Part shown: positions 25,370-33,830 of the stretch, one piece after another
Layout of the letters: every line of letters starts with the position of its first letter
Position numbering within the stretch: position 1 is the first letter of the stretch
Assembly (NCBI RefSeq): GCF_013113715.1
Contig: NZ_CP053344.1
Location: 1,240,001-1,304,000 of the forward strand
Origin: Herbiconiux sp. SALV-R1
GTDB taxonomy: Bacteria; Actinomycetota; Actinomycetes; Actinomycetales; Microbacteriaceae
Direction of reading: 5' to 3'
DNA: 64,000 nucleotides
Translations under genes and position numbers: made by a program
The notes under the pieces: generated by a model
What the model was told of the DNA's origin: nothing
What the model saw: only the letters and a program-made list of their open reading frames with translations
Databases searched by the model: none

Positions 25370-27795
25370 TGCGCCGGGCCGAGCATCCACGACCCGACCG
25401 ACGGTACCTGGTCACCACCGCCCTGGCCTTCGGGGCGATGCTCGTGGTCGCCGCCTCGGTCTGGTGGCCCGTGTACGCCTCGGTCTCGTTCGTCGTCATG
25501 GTCGCCGTCACCGTCACCTCGGGTGTCGCGCTCACCGGGGTCGCCGCCGCCCGGTCGTGGCCGGCACCGGTGGTGCTCGGGGCGGGGGTGCTGCTGTGGC
25601 TGCTGCTCGGCGTGCCCCTCGCGGTGCCGTCGCGGGCGATCGGCGGAGTGCTGCCCTCGGGGGCCGGGCTCGCCGACCTCGTGGTGACCACCGCATCCGG
25701 ATGGCGGCAGCTGCTCACCATCGAGCCGCCGGTGGGGAGCTACCAGGCGCTCCTCGTTCCCTGCTACTCGCTCCTCCTGCTGGCGTCGGTGCTCGTGGTG
25801 AGCATCGCCACCCGCACCAGGCGGCCGGTGCTCGCGCTGCTCTGCCCGGGCGCCGTGGTGGTGGCGGCGCTCGTCTTCGGAGGCCCGCCGGGGCCGGCGC
25901 CCGCCCTCAGCGGGGCGGTGCTGGCCGTGCTCGCCCTGGGCTGGCTCGCGCTCGGGTTGCCCACGCGCGTGGCCGCCGCCGGTGCGGCGCGACCCGGCCG
26001 CCCACGCCCTCCGGTGCGGGCCGCGCTCGGCGCGCTGATGGGTGTCGCCGTGGTGGCCGGGCTGGTCGCGGGAGGCGTGTCGGCGCTGCCGTCGGCGCAC
26101 CGGGCGGCGGCGAGGGATGCGGTGGTGCAGCAGTTCGACGCGTCGCAGCAGAGCAGTCCCCTCGCCGCGTATCGCGCGTACCTCAAGGCGCCGCTCGCCG
26201 ACTCCGTCGTGCTCGGCGTCACGGGCGCGCAGCCAGGCGACCGGGTCGTGGTGGCGCGGCTCGACGACTACGACGGCGTGGTGTTCGGCGTCGGTCCCGA
26301 CGAGCACTTCGACCGCGTGGCGGGCCGGCTGCCGGGAGGCGCGCGCGGGGCGCCGAGCACGACGGAGTCGGGCGGATCGGGTCCGTCGGGCGGCTCGGCC
26401 GACGGCGCGGGCGGGCCCGTCGAGGTCGTCGTGCAGGTGGGCGAGTACTCCGGCGTGTGGGTGCCGACCGTCGGCGACCCCCGGTCGATCTCGTTCGGCG
26501 GCGACGGCGCGCTGCAGAACGAGCTGTTCTACGACGGCGCACTCGGCATGCCGGCGGTGTCGGGCGGGCTGGCGCCCGGCGACTCGTACACGCTCGAGGC
26601 CGTGGGCACGACCGCCGGCGTGGCCGATCCGGGGGCAGAGGGGGAGGCGCTCGGCGCCCTGACACCCGCCGCACCGGTCGGAGCGCTCCCTGCCGAGACT
26701 CCCGACGCGGTGACGACGCGCCTCGCCGAGTGGGCGCCCGCCGACCGATCGCCCGGCGCACGCCTGGCCGGTGTCGTCGCGGGGCTGCGCTCGGGCTACC
26801 TGTCCGGGGGCGGCGGGGACGGCCGGGCCGAGGGCACCGGCGGGTCTGCCGTGGGCGGTGCCGATCGCTTCGCCCGCTCGGGCCACGGGGCCGATCGCCT
26901 CGAGGAGCTGCTCACCGCGAGCCCCATGCTGGGCGACGACGAGCAGTATGCGGCGGCCGGCGCCCTGCTCGCGCAGGCAGTGGGCTTCCCGGCCCGCGTG
27001 GTGTTCGGCTTCGTCGTGCCCGAGCCCGGGGCCGACCCGTCGGCTGACCCGTCGACGGCCGACCCGTCGGCTGACCCGTCGGCGGGCCCCGCGATCGAGG
27101 TGCGCGGCCGCGACGTGGCGGCCTGGATCGAGGTCGACACGGCGGAGGCCGGCTGGGTGCCCCTCGACGTCACCCCCGAACCGCGACCGGTGCCCGAGAG
27201 CCCCGTCGACGACAGCGCGCTCGCCGTGCAGCCTCCCGTCGTCGTGCCGCCCGCCTCGGGGGAGCTCTCCGACCCGCTCGCTCAGGCCGCCTCCGAGAGC
27301 GACGACGACGCTCCCGACGCCGAGACGGGCCTGCCGCTCGCCCTGCGCATCCTCCTCATCGTGGGCCTCGCCCTCACGGGCCTCGCGGTGCTGGCCGCGC
27401 CGTTCCTCACCGTGATCGTGCTGAAGGCGCGGCGACGGGAGCGACGGCGCCGCACCGGACCGGCGCGCGGTCGCGCGACCGGCGCCTGGGCCGAGCTCAC
27501 CGACGCCGCCCGCGACCTCGCGGTCGAGCTTCCCCCGGCGTCGACGCGGAGCCAGGCCGCAGGCGCCCTCGGCGGCACCGACGCGGTGACGCTCGCCCTG
27601 CTCGTCGACACGGCGGCCTTCGCCCCCGACGACCCCACCGAGGAGGAGATCGACACCCTGTGGCTGCTCTCCGACCGGGAGCGCAGACGCCTGCTCGCCG
27701 GTCGCGGCATCGTCTCGAGGCTCCGCTCGCGGGTCTCCCTCCGATCGGTGCGCACGTATCATGGCAGGGACAGGAAGAGGCGAGACGTCCCGTGA
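25369..27795 (+). CDS. Transglutaminase-like membrane protein lacking catalytic Cys and His
   Basis: An 808-residue membrane protein in the tgm position of PFNA clusters. About seven N-terminal helices occupy residues 15-235, an extracellular region extends to about 655, and a further helix sits at about 660-690 before a basic cytosolic tail. The extracellular part contains a transglutaminase-like core (DEQYAAAGALLAQAVGFPARVVFGFV, then GRDVAAWIEVDTAEAGWVPLDVTPE). In active family members the first block carries a Cys just before EQF/EQY and the second reads D-A-H-A-W. Here those positions are Asp and Ala, so the catalytic Cys and His appear absent and only the Asp remains. It is therefore likely a non-enzymatic fold, perhaps a binding domain. 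The coupled overlaps suggest complex formation with DUF58 and MoxR. Confidence 0.85.
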   Translation: MRRAEHPRPDRRYLVTTALAFGAMLVVAASVWWPVYASVSFVVMVAVTVTSGVALTGVAAARSWPAPVVLGAGVLLWLLLGVPLAVPSRAIGGVLPSGAGLADLVVTTASGWRQLLTIEPPVGSYQALLVPCYSLLLLASVLVVSIATRTRRPVLALLCPGAVVVAALVFGGPPGPAPALSGAVLAVLALGWLALGLPTRVAAAGAARPGRPRPPVRAALGALMGVAVVAGLVAGGVSALPSAHRAAARDAVVQQFDASQQSSPLAAYRAYLKAPLADSVVLGVTGAQPGDRVVVARLDDYDGVVFGVGPDEHFDRVAGRLPGGARGAPSTTESGGSGPSGGSADGAGGPVEVVVQVGEYSGVWVPTVGDPRSISFGGDGALQNELFYDGALGMPAVSGGLAPGDSYTLEAVGTTAGVADPGAEGEALGALTPAAPVGALPAETPDAVTTRLAEWAPADRSPGARLAGVVAGLRSGYLSGGGGDGRAEGTGGSAVGGADRFARSGHGADRLEELLTASPMLGDDEQYAAAGALLAQAVGFPARVVFGFVVPEPGADPSADPSTADPSADPSAGPAIEVRGRDVAAWIEVDTAEAGWVPLDVTPEPRPVPESPVDDSALAVQPPVVVPPASGELSDPLAQAASESDDDAPDAETGLPLALRILLIVGLALTGLAVLAAPFLTVIVLKARRRERRRRTGPARGRATGAWAELTDAARDLAVELPPASTRSQAAGALGGTDAVTLALLVDTAAFAPDDPTEEEIDTLWLLSDRERRRLLAGRGIVSRLRSRVSLRSVRTYHGRDRKRRDVP

Positions 27796-28415
27796 AGTGC
27801 AGAACCTGCGGCACGCCACTCAGCGCCGGTGCGCTGCTGTGCGGCGAGTGCGGAACCTCGGCGATCGCGCCGCGACCCACCCTCGGCGACACCGCCCACC
27901 ACGACCGGGCCGCCCTCCTCGCGGCCATCCGCGGTGAACTCGGCAGCGCAACCCGCGCCCCGGCTCGCACGCCGGCTCGCACGGCAGCGCCCGCCGCTCC
28001 CGCCCACCCGGCCGCCCACCCGGCCGATCTCCCGCAGCAGCAGCCCCGCCGCGAGCAGCCCACCCGCGCCCACGCCGCGCCCCGCACGGGCGCGACCTTC
28101 AGCCTCGTCTTCAGCACCGGGGAGAGCGTGCGCGTCTCGGGCAGCGGCCTGGTGGGCCGGAACCCCGTTCCCGCACCCGACGAGCACATCGACTACCTCG
28201 TGCAGATCATCGACCCGCAGCGCAGCGTCTCGAAGACCCACCTCGAGTTCGGGGTCGACGGCGAGCAGTTCTGGGTGCGCGACCGCGGCTCGGCCAACGG
28301 CACCCGCCTCGGTGCCGACACCGGGGAGCCCGTCGAGCTCGCCGCCGGCGAGTGGACCATCGCCCCGCGCGGCACCCGCATCGGCATCGGCGACGAGCAC
28401 CTCGACGTGCACTGA
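27792..28415 (+). CDS. Zinc-ribbon plus FHA-domain protein
   Basis: A 207-residue cytosolic protein ending the PFNA-like operon. Residues 1-25 form a small zinc ribbon (CRTCGTPL and CGECGTS, two CxxC pairs). A flexible Ala/Pro/Arg-rich linker runs to about 105, and a C-terminal FHA domain follows (VRVSGSGLVGRNP, SVSKTHLEFG, DRGSANGTRL). The FHA domain should bind a phosphothreonine site made by the cluster's kinase, possibly on the kinase juxtamembrane linker. The GTG start at 27792 overlaps the upstream TGA (GTGA). A hairpin with a T-tract follows 26 nt after the stop. Confidence 0.88.
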   Translation: MKCRTCGTPLSAGALLCGECGTSAIAPRPTLGDTAHHDRAALLAAIRGELGSATRAPARTPARTAAPAAPAHPAAHPADLPQQQPRREQPTRAHAAPRTGATFSLVFSTGESVRVSGSGLVGRNPVPAPDEHIDYLVQIIDPQRSVSKTHLEFGVDGEQFWVRDRGSANGTRLGADTGEPVELAAGEWTIAPRGTRIGIGDEHLDVH

Positions 28416-28441
28416 GCGACGCGAGCCGCGCATCCGTCACC

Positions 28442-28465
28442 ACCGACGGAATCGTCGGTTTTCTC
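28442..28465 (+). terminator. Rho-independent terminator of the PFNA-like operon
   Basis: Stem ACCGACG (28442-28448) and CGTCGGT (28453-28459) with a GAAT loop, followed by TTTTCT. This is the most canonical intrinsic terminator in the window. Its centre also contains ACGGAATCG, the first of three evenly spaced operator-like sites. Confidence 0.65.
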
Positions 28466-28517
28466 CATCACCACGCACGGAATTCGTAAATTCCCTGTAA
28501 CAGCTTGCCGAATCCGT
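28446..28517. promoter_or_regulatory. Three evenly spaced ACGGAWTCG-like sites before potD
   Basis: ACGGAATCG (28446-28454), ACGGAATTCG (28477-28486) and CGAATCCGT (28509-28517, the reverse orientation of ACGGATTCG). Their centres are 31.5 bp apart in each interval, three helical turns. Phased sites of this kind suit an oligomeric Lrp-type regulator. The third site extends to a 12-mer shared with the lrp upstream region. Confidence 0.5.
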
Positions 28518-28635
28518 CGTGGGGACTGTCGGTCGAGCCGGGCGTTGTGCCAGTCTCTTCCTACTCGCCCGCGATCGCCTGCACCGACGCGGGCGGGTCA
28601 TCACAGCCCGCACGATGAGGAAGGCGCGACGAGTC

Positions 28636-29862
28636 ATGACTCCGAGAACCCCGCACGACCCGATGATCATCCAGGCGATCAGGCACTCGCAGGCGCTGCA
28701 GAAGGCGAGGGCGCTCCAGCTCTCGCGACGCGGCTTCCTCGGTGCCGCCGGCTTCGGTGCCACGGCCCTCGCGCTCGCCGCGTGCTCGGGAGGCGAGCGC
28801 AAGGAGCTCACCCCGGCCAAAGACCTCTCGGCCAGCGAGAAGACCCTCACCTGGGACAACTGGCCCGCCTACATGGACGAGGACGACGACGGCAACTACC
28901 CCACCCTCATCGGCTTCGAAGACGAGACCGGCATCACCGTCACCTACAACGTCGCGGTCGACGACAACAACAGCTACTACGCGAAGGTCAAAGACCAGCT
29001 CGCGCTGGGGCAGGACATCGGCGCCGACACCGTCTGCCTCACCGACTGGATGGTCGCCCGCCTCGTGCGCAACGGCTACGTGCAAGAGCTCGACCACGCG
29101 AACATCCCGAATATCGCGAACCTCTCCGAGGCCTTCGCGAACCCCGACTTCGACAAGGGCCGCAGCCACTCCCTGCCGTGGCAGGGCGGCTTCGCCGGCA
29201 TCTGCTGGAACAAGGAGAAGGTGCCGAACGGTCTCGCCAGCGTCGACGACCTGTGGGACTCGGCACTCAAGGGCCGCGTGGGCGTGCTCAGCGAGATGCG
29301 CGACACCATGGGCCTCATCATGCTGAGCCAGGGCACCGACATCACGGGCGAGTGGGGCGACGACGAGTTCGCCAACGCGATGGATGCGTTCACGAAGCAG
29401 GTCGAAGACGGCCAGATCCGCAACATCAAGGGCAACGCCTACCTCAACGACCTGCAGTCGGAAGACACCTACGCCGCCATCTGCTGGTCGGGCGACATCA
29501 CGAGCCTCAACGCCACCGCGGGCGACAAGTGGGAGTTCGCGATCCCGGATGCGGGGGGCACGCTCTGGAACGACACCTTCGTCGTGCCGATGGGCTCGGC
29601 CCACAAGGGCAACGCCGAGGCCGTCATGAACTACTACTACGAGCCCGAGGTCGCCGCGGAGCTCGCCGCCTGGGTGAACTACGTGACCCCGGTCGTGGGC
29701 GCCAAGGAGGCCATGGACGCCATCGACCCCGAGCTGGCCTCGAACCAGCTCATCTTCCCCGACGAGTCGACCCTCGAGACGGTGCACGTGTTCCGCACGC
29801 TCACCCCGCAGGAGGAGAACGACTACCAGGCCCAGTTCCAGAAGGTGCTGCTGGGCAGCTGA
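28636..29862 (+). CDS. potD: Polyamine-type ABC transporter substrate-binding lipoprotein (PotD-like)
   Basis: A 408-residue exported binding protein. It has a twin-arginine motif LSRRGFLGAAGFG at residues 29-41 and a lipobox LALAAC with Cys50, so it is probably a Tat-exported lipoprotein. The mature part matches the spermidine/putrescine SBP family: LTWDNWPAYMDED, DIGADTVCLTDWMVARLV, LPWQGGFAGICWN and YAAICWSGDITSLNA, with the aromatic and acidic residues that bind diamines. The ATG at 28636 follows an AGGAAGG Shine-Dalgarno sequence; an upstream ATG at 28615 lacks one. It is followed without gap by the ATPase gene (TGATG). The 220-nt upstream region holds three phased operator-like sites. 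Confidence 0.9.
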   Translation: MTPRTPHDPMIIQAIRHSQALQKARALQLSRRGFLGAAGFGATALALAACSGGERKELTPAKDLSASEKTLTWDNWPAYMDEDDDGNYPTLIGFEDETGITVTYNVAVDDNNSYYAKVKDQLALGQDIGADTVCLTDWMVARLVRNGYVQELDHANIPNIANLSEAFANPDFDKGRSHSLPWQGGFAGICWNKEKVPNGLASVDDLWDSALKGRVGVLSEMRDTMGLIMLSQGTDITGEWGDDEFANAMDAFTKQVEDGQIRNIKGNAYLNDLQSEDTYAAICWSGDITSLNATAGDKWEFAIPDAGGTLWNDTFVVPMGSAHKGNAEAVMNYYYEPEVAAELAAWVNYVTPVVGAKEAMDAIDPELASNQLIFPDESTLETVHVFRTLTPQEENDYQAQFQKVLLGS

Positions 29863-31061
29863 TGGCCACCGCATCCTTCGCCGAGAGCGGCGCCGACCTC
29901 GAGCTGCGCGGAATCACCAAGCGCTTCCCGGGCTTTACCGCCATCGAGCAGCTCGACCTCACCATCCCCGCCGGTTCCTTCTTCGCCCTGCTCGGCCCCT
30001 CGGGCTGCGGCAAGACCACGACGCTCCGCCTGGTCGCGGGGCTCGAGGAGCCGACCTCGGGCAGCATCCTCATCGGCGGCTCCGACGTCACCGCCACGAA
30101 GCCGTTCCAGCGGCCGGTGAACACGGTGTTCCAGTCGTACGCGCTGTTCCCGCACATGTCGATCCTCGAGAACGTCGCCTTCGGGCTGAAGCGGCGCAAG
30201 ATCGCGGATGCGACGGCCAAGGCCCATGAAGCACTCAAGCTGGTGGAACTCGACCACCTCGCCTCGCGCCGCCCGGCCCAGCTCTCGGGCGGGCAGCAGC
30301 AGCGCGTGGCGCTCGCCCGCGCCGTGGTGAACCGCCCGGCGCTGCTGCTGCTCGACGAGCCGCTCGGTGCCCTCGACCTGAAGCTCCGCCGGCAGATGCA
30401 GCTGGAGCTGAAGACCATCCAGACCGAGGTGGGCCTCACCTTCCTGCACGTCACTCACGACCAGGAGGAGGCCATGACCATGGCCGACACCGTTGCCGTG
30501 ATGAACAAGGGCCGCATCGAGCAGATGGGCGCCCCCGAGGAGCTCTACGAGCTGCCGCGCACGGCTTTCGTGGCGAACTTCCTCGGCCAGTCGAACCTGT
30601 TCACGGGCACGGTGGTGGGCTCGACCTCCGACCACATCACCGTCGACGTGGGCGGAGTGCCGATCGTGGTGCCGCGCTCCCGCGCCGCCCGGCAGAGCGG
30701 CGACATCGCCATCGGCGTGCGGCCCGAGAAGGTGACGCTGCTTACCGAGGCGCCCGCCGCGGAAGCCGGCCGCAACGTGCTCGGCCCCGGCCGGGTGACG
30801 GATGTGTCCTTCTCGGGCGTGAGCACCCAGTACCTCGTCGAGGTGCCCGGCATCGGCGAGCTCGTCGTGTTCGCGCAGAACATGGTGTTCGGGCCCGTCG
30901 TCTCGGCCGGTGCCGAGGTGTGGCTGTCGTGGAACGCCGACCACGGCTTCGGCCTCGACGACGACCCCGAGGCGGTTCCGCGCTTCGTGCCCGACGCCTC
31001 CACCGAGTCGATCGCCCTCCAGCGCCGCATCGCGCTCGAGGAAGAACTCGAGCAGGCGTAG
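29862..31061 (+). CDS. potA: Polyamine-type ABC transporter ATP-binding protein (PotA-like)
   Basis: A 399-residue ATPase of the PotA/FbpC group. Walker A is LLGPSGCGKTTT near residue 47, the Q-loop FQSYALFPHM follows, the signature is QLSGGQQQRVALARAV and Walker B is LLLLDEPLGALD. The region after residue 240 is a TOBE regulatory domain (IAIGVRPEKVTLL, then ELVVFAQNM). It energises uptake through the two permeases encoded next. The ATG overlaps the potD stop (TGATG). The next gene begins 9 nt after its stop. Confidence 0.94.
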   Translation: MATASFAESGADLELRGITKRFPGFTAIEQLDLTIPAGSFFALLGPSGCGKTTTLRLVAGLEEPTSGSILIGGSDVTATKPFQRPVNTVFQSYALFPHMSILENVAFGLKRRKIADATAKAHEALKLVELDHLASRRPAQLSGGQQQRVALARAVVNRPALLLLDEPLGALDLKLRRQMQLELKTIQTEVGLTFLHVTHDQEEAMTMADTVAVMNKGRIEQMGAPEELYELPRTAFVANFLGQSNLFTGTVVGSTSDHITVDVGGVPIVVPRSRAARQSGDIAIGVRPEKVTLLTEAPAAEAGRNVLGPGRVTDVSFSGVSTQYLVEVPGIGELVVFAQNMVFGPVVSAGAEVWLSWNADHGFGLDDDPEAVPRFVPDASTESIALQRRIALEEELEQA

Positions 31062-31070
31062 GCGGCGAGC

Positions 31071-31982
31071 ATGGCCTTCACCGCGTTCTCGGCCGCCCCC
31101 GCGGTCGAGCAGGCGCCGCGGAAGCGCGGCGCAATCGCCCTGGTGCTGCTCCTGCCGGGCATCGCCTACCTGATGCTGTTCTTCCTGGCACCGCTCATCT
31201 CGCTGGTCATCACCTCGTTCCAACAGCCCGACCTCTACGGCGACATCGGCGACTACGTGCCCGGCTTCCAGTGGCAGAACTACGTCGACGCCGTGGGGGA
31301 GTACCTCCCGCTCATCCTCCGCGCCTTCGGCTTCGCGCTCATCGCGACCGTGCTCGCCCTGGTCATCAGCTACCCCATCGCCTACCTCATCGGGGTGAAG
31401 GCCAGGCGCTTCCCGCTGGTGCAGAGCCTGCTGCTCACCCTGGTGATCGCGCCGTTCTTCATCAGCTTCCTGCTGCGCACGCTGGCCTGGAAGCAGATCA
31501 TGTCCGACGAGGGCCCGATCGTGGTGTTCCTCAAGTCGGTGGCGATCCTGCCCTCCGACGGGCACCTCACCGGCACGGCGTTCTCGGTGATCTTCGGCCT
31601 CACCTACAACTTCATCCCGTTCATGACGCTGCCGCTCTACGCCACGCTCGAGCGGCTCGACGTGCGCTACCTCGAGGCGGGTGCCGACCTCTACGCGAGC
31701 CCCTTCACGGTGTTCCGTAAGGTCACCATCCCGCTGTCGATGCCCGGCATCGTGTCGGGAACACTGCTCACGTTCATCCCGGCCGCGGGTGACTACATCA
31801 ACGCCAGCCGCGACTTCCTCGGTTCGTCGTCGACGGCGATGGTGGGCAACGCGATCGAAGCGAACTTCCTGGTGCTGCAGAACTACCCCATCGCGGCGGC
31901 GCTGTCGATCGTGCTGATGGCGGTCATCCTCATCATCGTCGGCGTCTACGTGCGCCGCTCCGGAACGGAGGAGCTGGTATGA
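31071..31982 (+). CDS. potB: Polyamine-type ABC transporter permease (PotB-like)
   Basis: A 303-residue permease with six predicted membrane helices and the binding-protein-dependent transport domain. The EAA loop reads LEAGADLYASPFTVFRKVTIPLSMPGI near residue 203, the contact site for the ATPase. Helix 2 contains FFISFLLRTLAW, typical of PotB/PotH. It overlaps the potC gene by ATGA, as expected for the two permease subunits of one heterodimeric channel. Confidence 0.92.
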   Translation: MAFTAFSAAPAVEQAPRKRGAIALVLLLPGIAYLMLFFLAPLISLVITSFQQPDLYGDIGDYVPGFQWQNYVDAVGEYLPLILRAFGFALIATVLALVISYPIAYLIGVKARRFPLVQSLLLTLVIAPFFISFLLRTLAWKQIMSDEGPIVVFLKSVAILPSDGHLTGTAFSVIFGLTYNFIPFMTLPLYATLERLDVRYLEAGADLYASPFTVFRKVTIPLSMPGIVSGTLLTFIPAAGDYINASRDFLGSSSTAMVGNAIEANFLVLQNYPIAAALSIVLMAVILIIVGVYVRRSGTEELV

Positions 31983-32779
31983 AGCGCGGCAAGGGCATCG
32001 GCCTCTGGGTCTACACGATCATCGCGCTCGTCTTCCTCCTCATCCCGATCCTCTACACCCTGGTGTTCTCGTTCAACGACTCGGGCAAGCTCAACATCGC
32101 CTGGCAGGGGTTCACCCTCGACAAGTGGACGACGGTGTGCAACACCCAGGGTCTGTGCGAAGCCTTCGCGAACAGCATCATCGTGGGGCTCACCGCGACG
32201 GTGCTCGCCACGGCGCTCGGCACGCTCATCGCGATCGCCCTGGTGCGCTACCGGTTCAGGGCCCGCTCGGCCATCAGCCTGCTGCTCTTCTTGCCGATGG
32301 CGACACCCGAGGTGGTGCTGGGCGCCGGTCTCGCCGCCCAGTTCCTCACGGTGGGCGTCGAGAAGGGGCTCGGCACCATCATCCTGGCCCACACCATGTT
32401 CTGCATCAGCTTCGTGGTGGTCACCGTGAAGGCGCGTGTGGCGTCGCTCGACCCCGCGCTCGAGGAGGCGGGTCGCGACCTGTACGGGTCGCCGTCGCAG
32501 GTGTTCTGGCGCATCACCTTCCCGCTGCTCGTGCCCGGCATCGCGGCCGCCGCCCTGCTGTCGTTCGCGCTCAGCTTCGACGACTTCATCATCACGAACT
32601 TCAACTCCGGCTCCGTCGACACCTTCCCGAAGTTCATCTACATCGCCGCCGCCCGCGGCATTCCCGCCCAGGTCAACGTCATCGCCTCGGCCGTGTTCCT
32701 GCTCGCGATCGTGATCGTGATCGTCGTGCAGGTCACCCGGGCCGCTCGTCAGAAACGACTGGCGCGCGAGAGCGCCTAG
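31979..32779 (+). CDS. potC: Polyamine-type ABC transporter permease (PotC-like)
   Basis: A 266-residue permease with six helices. The EAA motif is LEEAGRDLYGSPSQVFWRITFPLLVPGI near residue 161, followed by SFDDFIITNFNSG, which is characteristic of PotC/PotI. It is last in the potDABC operon and convergent with an asparaginase gene whose end lies 34 nt away. With the aminotransferase, oxidoreductase and GabT it would supply and degrade putrescine-like amines; the substrate is inferred from family and context. Confidence 0.92.
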   Translation: MKRGKGIGLWVYTIIALVFLLIPILYTLVFSFNDSGKLNIAWQGFTLDKWTTVCNTQGLCEAFANSIIVGLTATVLATALGTLIAIALVRYRFRARSAISLLLFLPMATPEVVLGAGLAAQFLTVGVEKGLGTIILAHTMFCISFVVVTVKARVASLDPALEEAGRDLYGSPSQVFWRITFPLLVPGIAAAALLSFALSFDDFIITNFNSGSVDTFPKFIYIAAARGIPAQVNVIASAVFLLAIVIVIVVQVTRAARQKRLARESA

Positions 32780-32813
32780 CAGCAGCGCCGGCTGCGGGCG
32801 TCCCTCGCCCCGC

Positions 32814-33830
32814 TCAGATCGTGGCGCGGATGCTGCCCACGACGTCGGCCCCGCCGTAGACGGCGAGGTCGAGGTCGGGCACGAGCGACTCCACCTGCTG
32901 CGCGGTGATCGCGCCGTGGCGGGCGAGGAGGGTGAGCGCGACGAGGGAGGCGGCGCGGAGGCTGCCGTCGAGCATCTTGACCGCGACGGAGGAGCCGTCG
33001 GGGGTGGCCATCACCATGACGCCCTCCGCGCCGAGCTTCGCGACCACGCCGAGGCGGTCGATCACGACCGTGTTGGCGCGGCCGGGGCCGTCGATGGCCC
33101 AGCCGTTCGCGAGGATGCTCTCGGTGAGCTGCTTCGCCGGGCCCTCCGAGGCACGACGGATGCGCCCGATGCCCCGCGCGAGGGCGACGAGCGACATCGC
33201 GTGAACCGGTGCACCGCATCCGTCGACCCCGGAGAGCGCGATCGGCTCGCCGGTCTCGCGTTCGACGGTCGCGACGATGCTCTGCTGCAGCGGATGCGCG
33301 GGGTCGAGGTAGCTCGCGGTGTCCCAGCCGTTCTCGACGCACGCGAGCAGCATGGCGGCGTGCTTGCCCGAGCAGTTCATGAAGACGCGCTGCTTGTGCC
33401 CGTGCGCCCGCACGAGCTCGTCGCGGGCACCCGAGTCGCCGGGCCAGTCGGCCGGGCAGCCGAGGGCCTCGGCGCCGAGGCCCGCCTTGGCGAGGATCGA
33501 CTCGACCACCTCGACGTGCCGTGCGGTGGCCGCGTGGCTCGCGGTGGCGAGCACCGTCTGCACCGGGTCGAGCTCCACCCCGGCCTCGAGCACCGTGAGC
33601 GCCTGGAACGGCTTCATGCACGAGCGCGGGTACACGGGCGACTTGGGGGAGCCGAGGCGGACCGCGACCTCGCCCGCGGCGTCGAGCAGCACGGCCGAGC
33701 CGATGTGCCGCGACTCCACGAAGCCGCTGCGCTCGAGCACCGCCAGCTCGACGCTCTCGTCGATGCCGGCCGTGCCGGGGGTCGCGCCCGCGCCGGCCGG
33801 GCCGGCACCCGCATCCGCCGCCACGCTCAC
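32814..33830 (-). CDS. Asparaginase (asparaginase II, PF06089 family)
   Basis: A 338-residue protein of the PF06089 asparaginase family, distinct from the AnsA/AnsB fold. Conserved blocks are SPKSPVYPRSCMKPFQAL near residue 62, MNCSGKHAAMLLAC near residue 133 and LSGVDGCGAPVHAMSL near residue 184, matching the Ser, Lys and Cys residues of the family's active site. The expected reaction is L-asparagine to aspartate plus ammonia. No signal peptide is present. The GTG at 33830 overlaps the gabT stop (GTGA), so nitrogen release from asparagine and GABA may be co-expressed. An amidase acting on a related side chain is possible. Confidence 0.88.
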   Translation of the reverse strand: MSVAADAGAGPAGAGATPGTAGIDESVELAVLERSGFVESRHIGSAVLLDAAGEVAVRLGSPKSPVYPRSCMKPFQALTVLEAGVELDPVQTVLATASHAATARHVEVVESILAKAGLGAEALGCPADWPGDSGARDELVRAHGHKQRVFMNCSGKHAAMLLACVENGWDTASYLDPAHPLQQSIVATVERETGEPIALSGVDGCGAPVHAMSLVALARGIGRIRRASEGPAKQLTESILANGWAIDGPGRANTVVIDRLGVVAKLGAEGVMVMATPDGSSVAVKMLDGSLRAASLVALTLLARHGAITAQQVESLVPDLDLAVYGGADVVGSIRATI

